64,000 nucleotides of DNA from Lanius collurio (Eukaryota > Chordata > Aves > Passeriformes > Laniidae). Below are positions 36,969-47,962 of this stretch, piece after piece; positions within the stretch are counted from its first letter, which is position 1; every line of letters starts with the position of its first letter. The position numbers and the translations under genes are program-made. The stretch covers positions 4,440,210-4,504,209 of the forward strand of contig JACBWW010000051.1 in assembly GCA_020086605.1 (NCBI GenBank), written 5' to 3'. Below the pieces are notes generated by a model. It did not search any database. It was not told the origin of the DNA and saw only the letters and a list, made by a program, of their open reading frames with translations.

Positions 36969-37839
36969 CACAAGGAGTTCAGCAGCTTCTTCCAATCAGC
37001 CTTCCTGAGTTGAAAAATGGTTGGAATGGTTGCCTGTGAACCCACCCAAGGTCTCCATGAAAGTTCACAAGCCCCCTGATTTTTGTTTGCTAACACATTG
37101 TCTATTTTTACTGAAACCTTCGTCAAAACTGTTCAAAATTTGTCATCGACCAAAAGCATTCTGTTTAAGTACAGTTTCTGAAAAAAGTGAATGCTCATAA
37201 TTCTGCAGAATATGGCAAATGTCAAATTGAATTCATGCCAACTCCACTTATTTATTAAAAAGACACAATCTTTCCATTTAAGTCAGTTCCTATGAAATAT
37301 TTTGGCCAGCTCCCCTACCTGTGGCTTTAATTGTGATCTGCTTCTCCCACTGGAGCCCGTCAAATGAACAGAGGTGAGGACACAGAACAGAAATTGCTTG
37401 GGAGTGAAATCAAGGGCAGACGAGGAATTCCCTACCCCCATGATAGAAACCCACCCATTGCCAAGGAAAGCTCATTGCTCAGACTTCAAACACTACAGCT
37501 TGTGCTTAATTTGGATACCACGGTTCTCCTGCTAGCATGAAAAAGTGCCAGTCTTACTCCAGGCAGAAGAAATTGGGGGCTTAGCAGAGCTGCCAGGCCC
37601 CATCTTTGCACAGAAGCAATGCCACGGTCTGCGGCAGCGACGGCAGCGGCGGCCGGCTCGGAGGGATGATGGCCAGTTGGATATGGGTGGGAAGAGGCCT
37701 TTCTTTGCACACCGGAGTCAGCCTGCCTTTCTTTCACCTTAAAACAGAAGGTTATCACTCTAGAGCCCAGCCCAGCATCATTAACTGTGAGGTCTCAGTG
37801 GTGGTGGAGGGGCTAACGAGAGGTGGCGGCTGCAGGGTG
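36969..37839. other. unique DNA, AT-rich then briefly CpG-rich
   Basis: 36990-37330 is AT-rich unique DNA. At 37620-37670 there is a short GC-rich burst of CGGCAGCGACGGCAGCGGCG type, a degenerate GGC/CAG trinucleotide stretch. No exon was recognised. A frame of nearly 300 codons starting at about 37606 runs into the following CR1 pieces and is not a gene. Confidence 0.35.
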
Positions 37840-38000
37840 GAATCTTCAGGGCGGATATTAGGAGAAATGACTTCCCTGGGTGGGTGGTACAGCCCTGGGT
37901 TGGGTCACAGAGGTGTGAGATTCTCAAGACTTGGCCAAACAAAGCCACATCTGGCTGCCAACAGTCCTGCTCCAAGCAGCAGGATGGACCAGAGACCTCC
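37840..38000 (+). mobile_element. CR1 LINE 3' part, diverged
   Basis: The segment 'gcggatattaggagaaatga' is followed by 'ttgggtcacagaggtgtgag', 'ctcaagacttggcc', 'gccacatctggctgcc', 'gtcctgctccaagcagcagg' and 'atggaccagagacctccc'. This is the order and wording of the CR1 subfamily that ends in a 'ggaccagatgacctccagagg' block. The terminal tail is lost. Confidence 0.62.
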
Positions 38001-38439
38001 CAAGAGAGGGACTGTCCATGTTTTATTTCCATTTATTTATTTGCCATTATCTGTGTCATTGAGCTCCTCTGCTAAGAGCTCCTGTGGGCAGGCAGACCTT
38101 GTTAAAAACACGGAACCATTTCTGTGCAATGATCTTTTGGGGGGAGGTGAGCACAGGCACAGGCAGGTTAAATGCTGGAAGCATTTCCAGCCTACAGCCT
38201 CTGTCCTCATAAAGCTTCAGAGAAACACCTTTTTCCCAGCTCAACTGATGAACCCAGGGCTGTTGATGAACCTTCTTGACCTCAGGGCAGCTCAGGGCCA
38301 AGAAGTGAAGGTGGACTACTCCTGGATCTCAACCCAGACCCTTCTGAGGTGTCAGCCCCTCTCAAAACTCAGTGCTGACCCCTTTGGGACCTCAGCCCCC
38401 ACCCAGGCTCCCAGACTGGCTGGTTTGGTTGTGCTCTAC
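38001..38439. other. unique non-coding DNA, no feature seen
   Basis: Nothing recognised between the two CR1 pieces. Confidence 0.4.
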
Positions 38440-38545
38440 CTTCAAACAAGGACAAATGAGGTGGAATTCAGAGAAGAGCAACAGGAATGATTACGGGGGT
38501 GGACATAATGGCTGAGGAGGAAAGATTTTGAGTTTTAAAGATGGA
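38440..38545 (+). mobile_element. CR1 LINE internal fragment
   Basis: The block 'gaattcagagaagagcaaca' followed by 'ggaatgattacgggggtgga' and 'ggctgaggaggaaagatttt' matches the internal CR1 stretch that precedes the truncated 3' region in older copies. It is in the same orientation as the pieces at 37840 and 38826, but the internal-to-3' order across the three is not that of a single element. Confidence 0.6.
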
Positions 38546-38825
38546 TAGCCAGGCTACAAACCTACATACAGAGACATTATCATCAGTCATTAAGCAACAC
38601 AACACTTCAGAGCCAGGGCAGGCTCATGATTCAAGACAGCCCAGTCTCCAAAGTGCTGTAACCCAGAGGAGCAGCCCAAGGCTGGGCGGAAGGAGCCTGC
38701 TCAGGCTTGTGAGCATGAGCATTTATTTTTATTTTTTTCTCTCAATACATCTCACAGTGTGAAGTGAAATTCTGTTTGGCACTAGGCAGTACCACAGGGG
38801 CACCAGGGAAAGAGAACCTCCTAGC
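38546..38825. other. unique non-coding DNA, no feature seen
   Basis: Nothing recognised. The stretch separates an internal CR1 fragment from the CR1 tail. Confidence 0.35.
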
Positions 38826-38865
38826 ATCAGAACTTGGTGATCTTGGAGGTCTTTTCCAACCTTAG
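38826..38865 (+). mobile_element. CR1 LINE 3' end that seeds a satellite
   Basis: The block 'cagaacttggtgatcttgga' with 'ggtcttttccaaccttag' is the last 40 bases of the CR1 subfamily with the 'gatcttagaggtcttttccaacctt' end. It runs directly into the octamer array, so the array is the expanded tail of this copy. Confidence 0.85.
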
Positions 38866-39217
38866 TGACTCTATGATTCTATGATTCTGTGATTCTGTGA
38901 TTCTGTGATTCTGTGATTCTGTGATTCTATGGTTCTATGATTCTATGATTCTATGACTGTGATTCTATGACTTTGGGATTCTATGACTCTGTGATTCTAT
39001 GATTCTATGGTTCTGTGATTCTATGACTCTGTGATTCTATGATTCTGTAATTCTATGATTCTGTGATTCTATGATTCTATGGTTCTATGATTCTATGACT
39101 TGGGGATTCTATTTCTCTGTGATTCTATGACTTTGTGATTCTATGACTTTGGGATTCTGTAACTCTGTGATTCTATAACTCTGTGATTCTATGACTCTGT
39201 GATTCTATGATTCCATG
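38866..39217 (+). repeat. octamer satellite expanded from a CR1 tail
   Basis: About 44 octamer units cover 352 bases. The main variants are GATTCTAT and GATTCTGT, with GACTCTGT, GACTTTGG, GGTTCTAT and GTAACTCT as derivatives. CR1 tails usually have only two to four octamers, so this array is strongly expanded. The right part alternates two octamers to form a 16-base unit GATTCTATGACTCTGT. A two-base loss inside ATGACTGTG at about 38955-38963 shifts the phase. Open frames crossing it are meaningless. Confidence 0.95.
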
Positions 39218-42200
39218 TTTGGGGACACTATGTACAAGTTGGAATTTTCTTGGCGTGGCACTGATCAGCCAGAGAAAGTGCCAGAGCCCCACTGCTCAGG
39301 GTACTGAAGTCAGACTGGACAAAGCATCGGGCAGTAGCCAATGGTGAGGGGTGGCCAGTGGCCAGCAGATGGACAGAACAATTGGAGGAAGTCTTTCCCA
39401 GATTTGCAGAAGAGGGGCCAGATTTGCCTCTGGTGTAATCCCCAGTCTCCCTGAGAGAGGTGGCCAAGCCCCACCTCACACCTTCACCCAGGGCAGAGCT
39501 GGGCTTTGATCCCACAAAGTTTGCAAACCGCAAATGCCACGGAGCGAGACAGGGAGGGAGTGAGGGAGTGGAGACAGGGGAACAATTAATATGCAGCTGG
39601 TGCACGGCCTGGGAGAAAGGAGCCACCGATGACCACCCGGAGCTGACGCTTAGAAACCCACAATGAAAGCTGAACGGATGGCTGAATGCAAGGCCCCGCA
39701 AATCCAAACAGATGCAATAAGCTGGGGCCAGTGGAACCAGCAGCCAACAATGACAGCAGAGCCCATGGGCTGGGGGGCACGTGGTTGGCACAGAGAAAGG
39801 AGGAGGCCAGAGAGAAGCGCAGATGAGCTCCACCAAGGGAATCAAAGGCCTGCTGTTCCGAGAGCCAGAACAAACGGCGAGTGTGCTCCTGCCACACACG
39901 GCATTGACAGCGGGAGCTGCGTGGGGCTCCGTGTCCCTCCAGGAGCCAGCCGGAGGCAGGCTGCTTCCAGGCTCAGCACAGAGCCCTCCATCCCTCCCTC
40001 CTGCCTTCCCCCAGGGAGAGCTGCCCTGTGCCACACACTGCTGGAGAGAGCTCAGGGATCTGCGCTTCCAAAGCGGTCCTGCTGCCAAAACTCCTCTGTC
40101 CTCTGGCATACAAGTCCTTCCCATCACAAGGGAAGGGAGATCATCCTTTCCTCACCCAGTGTGGTTTGTGAGCTTGGACACCTGGGGCAAGAGTTGCACC
40201 AGCTTGTGGCTCCCAGGTTGGCTTTGCATGGTGGGACTTGAGTGAAGACCTGAGAAGGAAAGGCCCACCCCGCTGAGGCCACCTGTCCCTTGCCCTGTTT
40301 GGACATCAAGCTGTGGGTTAGCACAGCCACTGGCATCATGAGCCTGGTGGCAGCACTCCTGTTGAGAGGAGAGCTGATTTTGTAGCCAAGGACACAGACA
40401 CCCAGCCTGGGAGCTCTTGTGTCAGTGACATCCACAGCGTGCCTGTGCAGGACATGTGAGCACATCAGAAGTTGATAGTAAGTGTTTGAGATTCACATCA
40501 AACATCTGGGACAGCAGATTTGTGTGCCTGGTGAGGAGCAGTTGTAGTTTGAGCACCTCACCCCTGACTTCATGCACAAGGCAGCAAAGGCCCGGAGTCA
40601 TCGGTTCCCTCGCACCAAGCTAAGGACAGCGAGGCAGAGGTTGGGCATATCTGTGCTAGCAAAATCTCCAGGACCAGCAAACCTGCCTCAAACAACTCAG
40701 GCCTTTTAAAGAAGGAAAAAAACCCTTAAATCCACCTGAAAACTCCCTTTTGACTCCTGGCATCTCCTCCATTTGTTTGTGGCCTCCCTTGTGAAAGACC
40801 ATAGAAGAAAATTTTGCAAAGGGTAGGGCGGGGTTTTTTTTGAGATCCTTCTTGCTGCTCCCAATGCACAGCCCAATTTGGAGGAGTGTTGCTTCATCTC
40901 CCCAGCTCCTCACAGTTAACCTGTAGAGCAAGACAGGCTCTGCAGTGCTGTAACAACCCATTAGACAGCCAGTCAATCACACCAGTGAGCACTGTAATGG
41001 TGCACACACCAGCGGATGCCTCTCCACCAGAGCTGGGCACAGCAGTGCACCTGCCAGTCCCCCCAGTCTCTACCAGGGGATCAAAGGATATTAAAGGGGT
41101 AGAAATAAAATTCTCACTCTCTTTCTTCAGCTGCCTCTTTCCACTGGTACAGACACAGTGTCCTGAGGATGCCATGTCAGAGAAGGTCCCTCCTGCTGGG
41201 GCTCAGCTCTCTGGGCAGCTGCTGTCTGAAAGCTCTCATCTCATCAGCTCAGCAGCACCCACTCCCCAGGAAGCCAAAATCAGGCTGCAGGGTGTGCTGG
41301 AAACAGGAATCTCTGTCCCTGTCCCTGCCCTTGGCCTTCTTACACCCTGTGATGACTGATGCTGTGATCTAGTCCAGGAGTTGGGTTATGCAGGGCAAAC
41401 TGGCCTTCAGTGCTGCCCTCTCCTCTTCCATTTTGTTGTGTCCTGTCCTTACTGTGTGATGGATACAGGGAGCAACTCTGGAGTCACCTCTTGGTTCCAG
41501 AGAAGATGCACTCTGTGGCCAATCCCTCACAATCTAGATGAGGACAGCTTTAGAAACTGCATCAGGAGATGTTTTTATTTCTTCTCCAGCCTGAAGCCCT
41601 TGAAGAGTGTCGCCCACAGGCTTAAGCTCTTCTCAGCAAGCCTCAAACTAACAAAAATATATCAAAGCGAGATTCTCATATATGCCTTCAAACCTTCCAA
41701 ATATCCAAAGACTTGCATTAAAACCAGCCTAACCAGCAATCTCTTGACACCCCAAAACAGAAGGCTTTTCTGAAAGGGAAACATTGGGTCTCTTCAAATT
41801 ACTGGACATTGTACAAGGGTGGCAGGAAAAGAGCCTCTGGACTATGCCACTCAAAATGATCTAATTTTTTCTTCAGGCCTTAAAAATCATTTATCAAAAA
41901 CTCACCCACTCTGTGCTGGGCCAGCAAAGCCTCTGCTATAGATTTGGCAACAAGATGTCCAGATCTACAGTAGCCATTGACACCATCATGATGGATCTGC
42001 TGAAGAAAGCTTGGGTGAAGGAGGGGCACGTATATAACAAGGAATATGGTACACATATAAATATGTGCAGACTTCAGTAAGCGATAAATCAGTTGAGAAC
42101 CCCTTAGTGTTTAGAGAAAACCAAGCTATGTTCTAGTCAATCAATCTGTTGCTGAAAATATTATTAATGCCTGGCACATAGATTTATGAGGAAGGCTAGA

Positions 42201-43264
42201 TGGATGCAAAAGAAACGTTTGTTAGTGGGAATTTTTGATGACTGTGCTGAAATATCATTCATTTGTGAAAAGAAATCTAAATACAATCATCATGGTTATT
42301 TCTGGCAACAGTTATTTATCAAGGAACAGAGTCGTCTTCACCTCTTTGTTTCCACCTTAAAATGCAGGATACCTCCAGGACTCTCCAATCCCTCTTTTTG
42401 TCTTAAGTGCACACAAGTTAAAAATGGGTACCTGTAAACAGCGTTGTGGCACGAGCTGCTCCATCATCACACCATTCCCAACATCACCTGAGATGCTGGG
42501 CCTTGGTCAGTGTTCACAACCTGATGGCACAAAGCCACCATGTAGGATGTCACCTCAGTGACGTGTCCTGAGTGTCTCCGTGCAGGGATGGGCACATGAG
42601 GAGGGAAAAAGTCCCTTCTGTAGACTTTGTTAAGCTCAGGGGTCATGAGGCTCAAAGGAATTATAACTGAACATCTAGAGAAGGTCAATAGGAAGAAGAG
42701 CCTGTACCAGGATGAGCATCTCTGGCCCTGCTCAGAGGTTTGTGGATAGGTGCTGAACCAACAGTGTCCAGAAGTGGTGTAAGTCCCGACTCCTCCTCAT
42801 CCCAGCCCTGCTAGTCGTGTTTCCACCTTGCCATCACCAGTTCCTGCCTTCCCCAAGAAGATGCCTGGGTTAGACCTTGGTGTGGTCATTCCTCCTCAGC
42901 CAGCTGCGAGGTCCGTGGTGTGCAAGAGTCAAGCTTTGGCATTGCAGGATCATTGCCAGAAGTGCACAGGAGTCTGTCAGATCCCGTGGGACTCTGGCTC
43001 CAACCTTCCCAACATCTCCATGGGCATGTCTAAATACAGACTTGGACAGAACCAACACGAGACGAGTTAGAGCCTCCACAGCAGGAGGAGCTCATGGAGG
43101 GGGATGCACCCCCTCACCACACTGAGCAGAGCAGCTCTGGGACTGCTGCTCCAGCACCAGCCTCAAGCTGAGCTCTGCACCTCCAGTCCCAGCCCCAGGC
43201 TGCCTGGGCCAGCTCTCTCAGCTCCCTGGCTTCCCTTTACTGCTGTTTGTGTTTTCTTTCCACA
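39218..43264. other. about 4 kb of unique non-coding DNA
   Basis: No transposon was recognised. 39490-39760 has an even composition with AACAATTAATATGCAGCTGG at about 39581-39600 (POU-like word plus E-box) and could be an enhancer. 41500-42440 is AT-rich and holds a 12-bp palindrome CCATCATGATGG at 41983-41994. Long frames on both strands at 39.2-40.2 kb (up to about 300 codons) overlap and have no motif. Confidence 0.35.
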
Positions 43265-43690
43265 GCTCGTTTTCTCGGTCATCCATGTCTCTGTGCATCA
43301 TATATCACGCCTGTGTGTCCGGAGGAAAGAAAGATCCCCTCCAACCCAGCAGCCCTGTAACGGATGGACCTTCCCAATTCGCAGCGAGCTGACAGCTTGT
43401 GAGAACAACAGCTTGAATTACTGAAAGAACTTTTCCCACTGAGTTAATCTGCAATGGATGTAGGTGACCTTCTAAAGGCATCTATTAATCAAAAAACCAG
43501 TGCCCATTCACTGTGCTAGGCTGAGCCCTTTGGGGGAGGGGGAGATACTAATTTCCCTCTGAGATAAATCATAATTTGACAATAATCATCTGCCCTAATC
43601 ACTCCGATTCTTCCCTTTAATTATTTGTACACACAGCTCTTCCTGCCTGAGAAACACAAAGGACAACATTAAACGTGGAAATGCTGAAGG
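43265..43690. promoter_or_regulatory. candidate conserved non-coding element with a strong acceptor
   Basis: A long pyrimidine tract ending in TTTTCTTTCCACAG at 43252-43265 is a good plus-strand splice acceptor. After about 170 bases the sequence becomes AT-rich with homeodomain and GATA-type words (CTATTAATCAAAAAACC, GAGATAAATCATAATTTGAC, CCTTTAATTATTTG) between 43480 and 43630. The second part looks like a conserved enhancer. Whether the acceptor is used is unknown. Confidence 0.25.
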
Positions 43691-44082
43691 CTCCAGCCAC
43701 AGCCTTAAATCCCTGTGTGGAGCAGAGCACCCAACAGAGCTGAGCTGAGCTGACAGGGTGCACCCTCCTTCCAAGGGGCAGGGAGCAGCCTTTCCCACTG
43801 CTTCCAGTCATAGGGAGAGCACTGGTCCCAGCCCGGAGACCAGAGCATCAGGGGGAGGGGACAGCAGCCCGCAGAGAGGCTCTAGAGCTGTCCCAGCAGC
43901 CCATGGTGACACCTCAGTGCTGCACCCACTGGAAGAGGCTGACCCCCACACAACAGCCATGCACTGTTCCCCCTGGGAGGGCTGTGATAACAGGGAGGCT
44001 GTGGAGAGCACAGGGTTAACGTCACATCGGTGCCCCTTGGATGTTGGGAGGAAGAGCTGTGAGCTGGGGAGCCAGCGGACCG
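43691..44082. other. unique non-coding DNA, no feature seen
   Basis: Nothing recognised apart from a short GCTGA repeat (GCTGAGCTGAGCTGA) at about 43739-43753. Confidence 0.4.
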
Positions 44083-44123
44083 TGGGAGGGAGGAAGGAGG
44101 GAGGAAGGAAGGGAGGGAGGGGT
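44083..44123 (+). repeat. GGGA/GGAA purine tract
   Basis: About 40 bases are almost pure purine, built from GGGAGGGAGGAAGG-type words. Such tracts can form triplex or G-quadruplex structures. Here it is probably a simple repeat. Confidence 0.8.
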
Positions 44124-45390
44124 GGTTTGGGTGGCCTTGTGCTGTGCTGATGTGTTGCCTTGGCCCGGGGCTGGCGTGGGGTCCGTGCCCGGGGTGTGAC
44201 CCTCACCCAACACGGCTGGGAGGGTGGCTCTGGCAGCAACCAGCAGCCCCTGCCCGGGGAAGCTCTCAGGTGGTGCCAGAGCGAGTGAAATGCCTGGGGG
44301 CCCATCATGGGCCAGGGCTCCACTCTTGGCATCCCCTGTCGCCTGGCCACCGAGCTGGGGGCGTGGAGCCGGGTGCTCGGACTGCCTCCAGCAGCTGGTA
44401 CTTTTACTCAGCCGCCTCGGAGCCACCGGGTCCCCAGGGCATGCTCCAGGCAGCACAATGCTGTGTCCTCGGGCACCCGTGAAAGCAGAGGGGACATTGA
44501 TGGGGGTCAGGTGAGCATTTTGTCAAAATCTGCCCCTGTGAGATAAGAATATAAATGGCAGCGGTGTGAGAATTTGCCCGTGCCTGAGGTGAGGGCAGAA
44601 GGTGGAGTTTCTCCATGGCAGCGAGGGTACAGTGGTCCTCTGCATGTGCCTGGCTGAAAACTGCTCAGCAAAACTCTTCTTCGGCAGACTCGTGGGATGA
44701 GGCAAACAGTGCATGCTGTCCCTGGGAAAATGGGACTCCTCCTTTTTTATCTTTGGGAAGAAATTCTCTAAAACTGGAAGCAGCCAGGAAATGCTGCACA
44801 GCAGCTCTTGGGATGTGAGATTTCTCACTGCACCCATCTCCTCTCCCACTGGCCTGTGCCCATAGCATCTCGCACCGTTCAGGCTGGGTGTGCCGGCTCC
44901 TCATCGCCAGCCCCAAGGGACCGATAGCCCGGAGCCCCGCGCCGGTAGCCAGGATGGGGTCCCGAGTGCAGCAGCATCACTTCAGAAACACACCAGCCAC
45001 ATTTCATCCTCTGCTTTGTAAGGTTTGGGGCCAGGACTTTTTAGGATCTAAACATCTGGCCTCCCAAAACCCCAAGCAAAACAGGACACAGCCTCCACAA
45101 GCTTCCCCAGTGCTACTGCGATGACTTCCAGCAATTCCCGGAGCTCAGGTCGCTGTGCTGTCTCACAAGCTATACCACGGACCTACAGCACCATATGCTG
45201 GCCTAGCTTAGCATCTACACAGCAGAGCGCCTGCCGCGCTCGCCGAGGCTCCTCGAGCAGAGCGGAGCAGAGCCGGGAATCCGCCTGCTCTGGGCTCGGG
45301 GGAGCTGCAGGCGCTGGCCATGCTCCCACTCCCCGCGGGGGACAGTCGGTGACAGCCGGTGACCGGTGAGGTCTGAGAAGGAGCATGGCA
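44124..45390. promoter_or_regulatory. GC-rich DNA with CpG clusters
   Basis: CpG density is raised at 44160-44440, 44870-44960 and especially 45230-45370. A donor-like CCGGTGAGG word sits at 45364-45372 at the end of the last cluster. No protein family is recognisable in any frame. This could be a weak CpG-island promoter or just GC-rich DNA. The three clusters are separated by ordinary sequence. Confidence 0.25.
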
Positions 45391-45739
45391 GCGCTGGACC
45401 AGCAGCCCTCGAGTGCCCAAGAGCCCCGGAGTGCCCAAGATGCCCTGGAGAGCAGCGCCCCGGGATGCCCATCCATGGTGTGAGCAGAGGGGGTGAAGCT
45501 CAGCTGTGGGACTGGGCAGCCGTGTCCTCCCTGACCTGCTCCAGCCCGGTCCTCCCCTCTGGGCTTTGTCCTTTGTGCAGTTCGGCACCAAAGCCCACCC
45601 TGTGGGAAAGCTCTGCTCCAGTTTCACCAGCTCTGGGGGTACTGGTGCTCTCCCTTGGGACCCCACAGCTGCCCCAGGGCCCCTGTGCAGACCAGCAGCT
45701 GCCCCACTGTGAGGCCAGCTCTGGATCCTGCCCCACCAG
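45391..45739. other. unique GC-rich DNA, no feature seen
   Basis: An imperfect internal repeat of GAGTGCCCAAGA occurs at about 45411-45440. Otherwise nothing was recognised. Confidence 0.35.
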
Positions 45740-46010
45740 CACCTCAGACTGGCCAGACTTGGCGCAGCTCAGCTCCCGATCCTCCCTCAGATGGGAGGGA
45801 CGGAGTGACCTTGAGCAACTCTGGAAGTAACCACATTACCATTGAGCTGGGGAGGAGCAGGCTGTTTCCCGAAAGTCTAATCCTTGGGACTCCCTGCCAC
45901 GAGAGACTGGCGGTGCTGAGAGCCAAGGATACAGAAATAAAGATTTAATACAACTGCCGAGAACTAACTGCATCTCTGAGGAAAACAGGCACAGAGCTAC
46001 TATGTGCCTG
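45740..46010 (+). mobile_element. probable LTR fragment (endogenous retrovirus), 3' half
   Basis: The block 'gagagactggcggtgctgag' is followed by a polyadenylation hexamer AATAAA at 45936-45941, then 'gatttaatacaactgccgag' and 'ctgcatctctgaggaaaaca'. This resembles the R-U5 end of a bird ERV LTR as I remember it. The 5' limit is uncertain, and no internal genes follow. TGGTGCC near 46009 could be the start of a primer-binding site, but the match stops after seven bases. Confidence 0.38.
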
Positions 46011-46093
46011 GTGCCTTTATCTCCTGGTTCTTGCCACAGGATGCCCTATGGGCTGTCCAGCACTGACCAGTGAGGACTAAAGCTTGGATTGCA

Positions 46094-46199
46094 GCGCTTA
46101 GGGACAGGTTTTAGAGTGGACATGGCAGTGCTGGGTTAATGGCACCACTCGATGATATTAGAAGGCTATTCCTGCCTCAGTGATTCCGTGATTCTGTGC
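46094..46199 (+). mobile_element. CR1 LINE 3' end
   Basis: The sense CR1 end 'gcgcttagggacaggtttta' continues through 'tggcagtgctgggttaatgg' and 'ctcgatgatattagaagg' to the tail GTGATTCCGTGATTCTGTG. It is the same end type as the satellite-seeding copy at 38826. Only the last 100 bases are present. Confidence 0.88.
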
Positions 46200-46472
46200 T
46201 TACCTCCAGGCCTGTGAGGCATCACTGCGTTTGAGCTTTCTGTGCCCACTTTTCGGTGCTGCAGTGCTTCCTGAGCTATGGGGACAGCTCAAAACCACAT
46301 GTTCCTCTGCAGCAACTCTGGTGGCAGACCCTGAGAGCTTGGGACACCATGAGTGACACTTGGCCTATTTATGAGTCCTGCCATGGGCATGAGAGACAGA
46401 TGGTTCCTCATGGAGAGAGCTCTGAAGTGCAGCATGGCCAAACCCATAAAACTACTGGGAGAAATCTGCCCT
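46200..46472. other. short unique stretch between CR1 copies
   Basis: Nothing recognised. Confidence 0.4.
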
Positions 46473-46605
46473 CATACAATCATAGGATGGTTTGGGTTCG
46501 AAGGGACCTTAAAGCTCATCTCACTCCAACCCCCTGCCATGGGCAGGGTTACCACCCACTAGACCAGGTGGCTCAGAACCCCATCCAGCCTGGTCTGGGA
46601 CACTA
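46473..46605 (-). mobile_element. CR1 LINE 3' end, antisense
   Basis: The reversed tail 'acaatcataggatggtttgg' is followed by 'gttcgaagggaccttaaagc', 'caaccccctgccatgggcag' and 'catccagcctggtctgggac'. The copy stops after about 130 bases. Confidence 0.9.
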
Positions 46606-47582
46606 AGCCATACATCACCTTAAGTCCCTCCTGACCCCAAAAACTGTTGGGGCAGAGCTGGAGTTACCAGTGACCCATCCAGGCATTGCATGTGCAGCAG
46701 GAGCTCCTGTGCTCCAGCTTTGCTCAGAATCCCATCCCACCATCCAGGCTGAGCCTCTCCTCCATGTGGGATGTGCCCACAAGGGAGAACACGTTGAATG
46801 CCCAGCAAGCAGCGAGATGACCCTGCAGTCTCACAACACCCACTGGGGATCAGTTTGCCCACAACATTGGGGCCCCTGTGGAGAGCCTGGGGAGAAATGG
46901 AGAGAACCTTTGCCCCCATGGTCCAAGGATGCAAGAAACCAAACAAAATGCAAGAGGTCAGCAAACACCAGGCAGCAATTAGCAGAGGCAGTGGGGAGGA
47001 GAGAGCGAGACAATGCAATTTATGGAGCTCAGGAGAGGGAATTCTCTGAGGGCCCCAATCACGCACTATAAATACCTTCAAGGTAATGACAGAAATGGAG
47101 TGAATTATTCACCATCTCTGATGATGGGAGGGCAAGAGGCAGTGACCTGGATCTGAGGAAAGGAAGTCTGGGTGGGAGGAAGCCTGGGCAGCAGGAACAG
47201 CCTGGTATGGGACGTGATCCCAGGGGCAGCCCTGCTTTCTGTGCAGAGTCCACCTCTAAATACATCCTTGGCTGAGTCCACGTCAATCCCAGTGTTGGAG
47301 GGCCAAGGCCAGGTCATGTGGGAGTTCCCAGTCTGCCTGTCCTTCCTGGCATGGAGGGAGTCACGGAATTTTCCTGCATGTGGTGGTTCTGGCCCATACA
47401 CAGAGCCTGCTGCTTTCCCGGGGCTGTGGCTGAGCAGGCAAACATCTTCCTTTTCCTGGGAGAGGCATCCACGTCCACCTGGCCCCTCCCAGGTCAGTTT
47501 GGCATTTGTGACAGCCATCAACCTGGGCAAATCGGCAGGAGGGAGAGAGAAGAATCGAAGGCTTTGCCTAGAAAAGAAGAAC
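46606..47582. other. unique non-coding DNA, no feature seen
   Basis: Frames on both strands of up to about 180 codons overlap and have no motif. One of them runs into the CR1 at 47613. Confidence 0.35.
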
Positions 47583-47612
47583 AATGGCAAATTGCCTCCA
47601 GCAAGATCTCTG
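47583..47612 (-). repeat. 30-base segment also present at 36807, inverted
   Basis: These 30 bases are the exact reverse complement of 36807-36836. They abut the 3' end of the following antisense CR1. The family is not recognised (see findings). Confidence 0.9.
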
Positions 47613-47962
47613 AATCACAGACTGGCTGAGGTTGGCAGGGAACTCTGTCCCCTGCTCAAGCAGGACCACCTAGAGCCAATTGCCCAGCTCCATGTCCAAA
47701 CAGCTTTGAAATACCTCTGAGGATGGAGACTCCACCACTCCTTGTGCAACCTGAGCCAGTGCTTGCTCACCCTCAAAGGGAAAAATATTTCCTGGTGTTC
47801 AGAGGGATCCTCCTGTGTTTCTGTTTGTGCCCATCACCTCTTGTTCTGTCACTGGGCACCAATGAGAAGAGCCTGACCCCATCTTCTCTGCACCCTCCCT
47901 TTAGGTTTTTATACACATGGATGAGGTCTCCCTTGAGCCTAAAAGATGGAGATTTCCCGTGC
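47613..47962 (-). mobile_element. CR1 LINE, antisense, older subfamily
   Basis: The reversed end 'aatcacagactggctgaggt' is followed by 'ctgctcaagcaggaccacct', 'gatggagactccaccactcc', 'caacctgagccagtgcttgc', 'gtttgtgcccatcacctctt' and 'cactgggcaccaatgagaag'. These are the blocks of a CR1 subfamily with the 'ttggaagggacctctggagatca' end type. The copy is about 350 bases long and diverged. Confidence 0.88.

Noticed and set aside
37606..38490. Open frame of about 294 codons on the plus strand
   Set aside because: It passes through two CR1 fragments and ends in one, so it is a chance frame.
39228..40127. Open frame of about 300 codons on the minus strand
   Set aside because: Long frames are also open on the plus strand across the same bases, composition is biased to serine/leucine/proline, and no motif or splice logic supports it.
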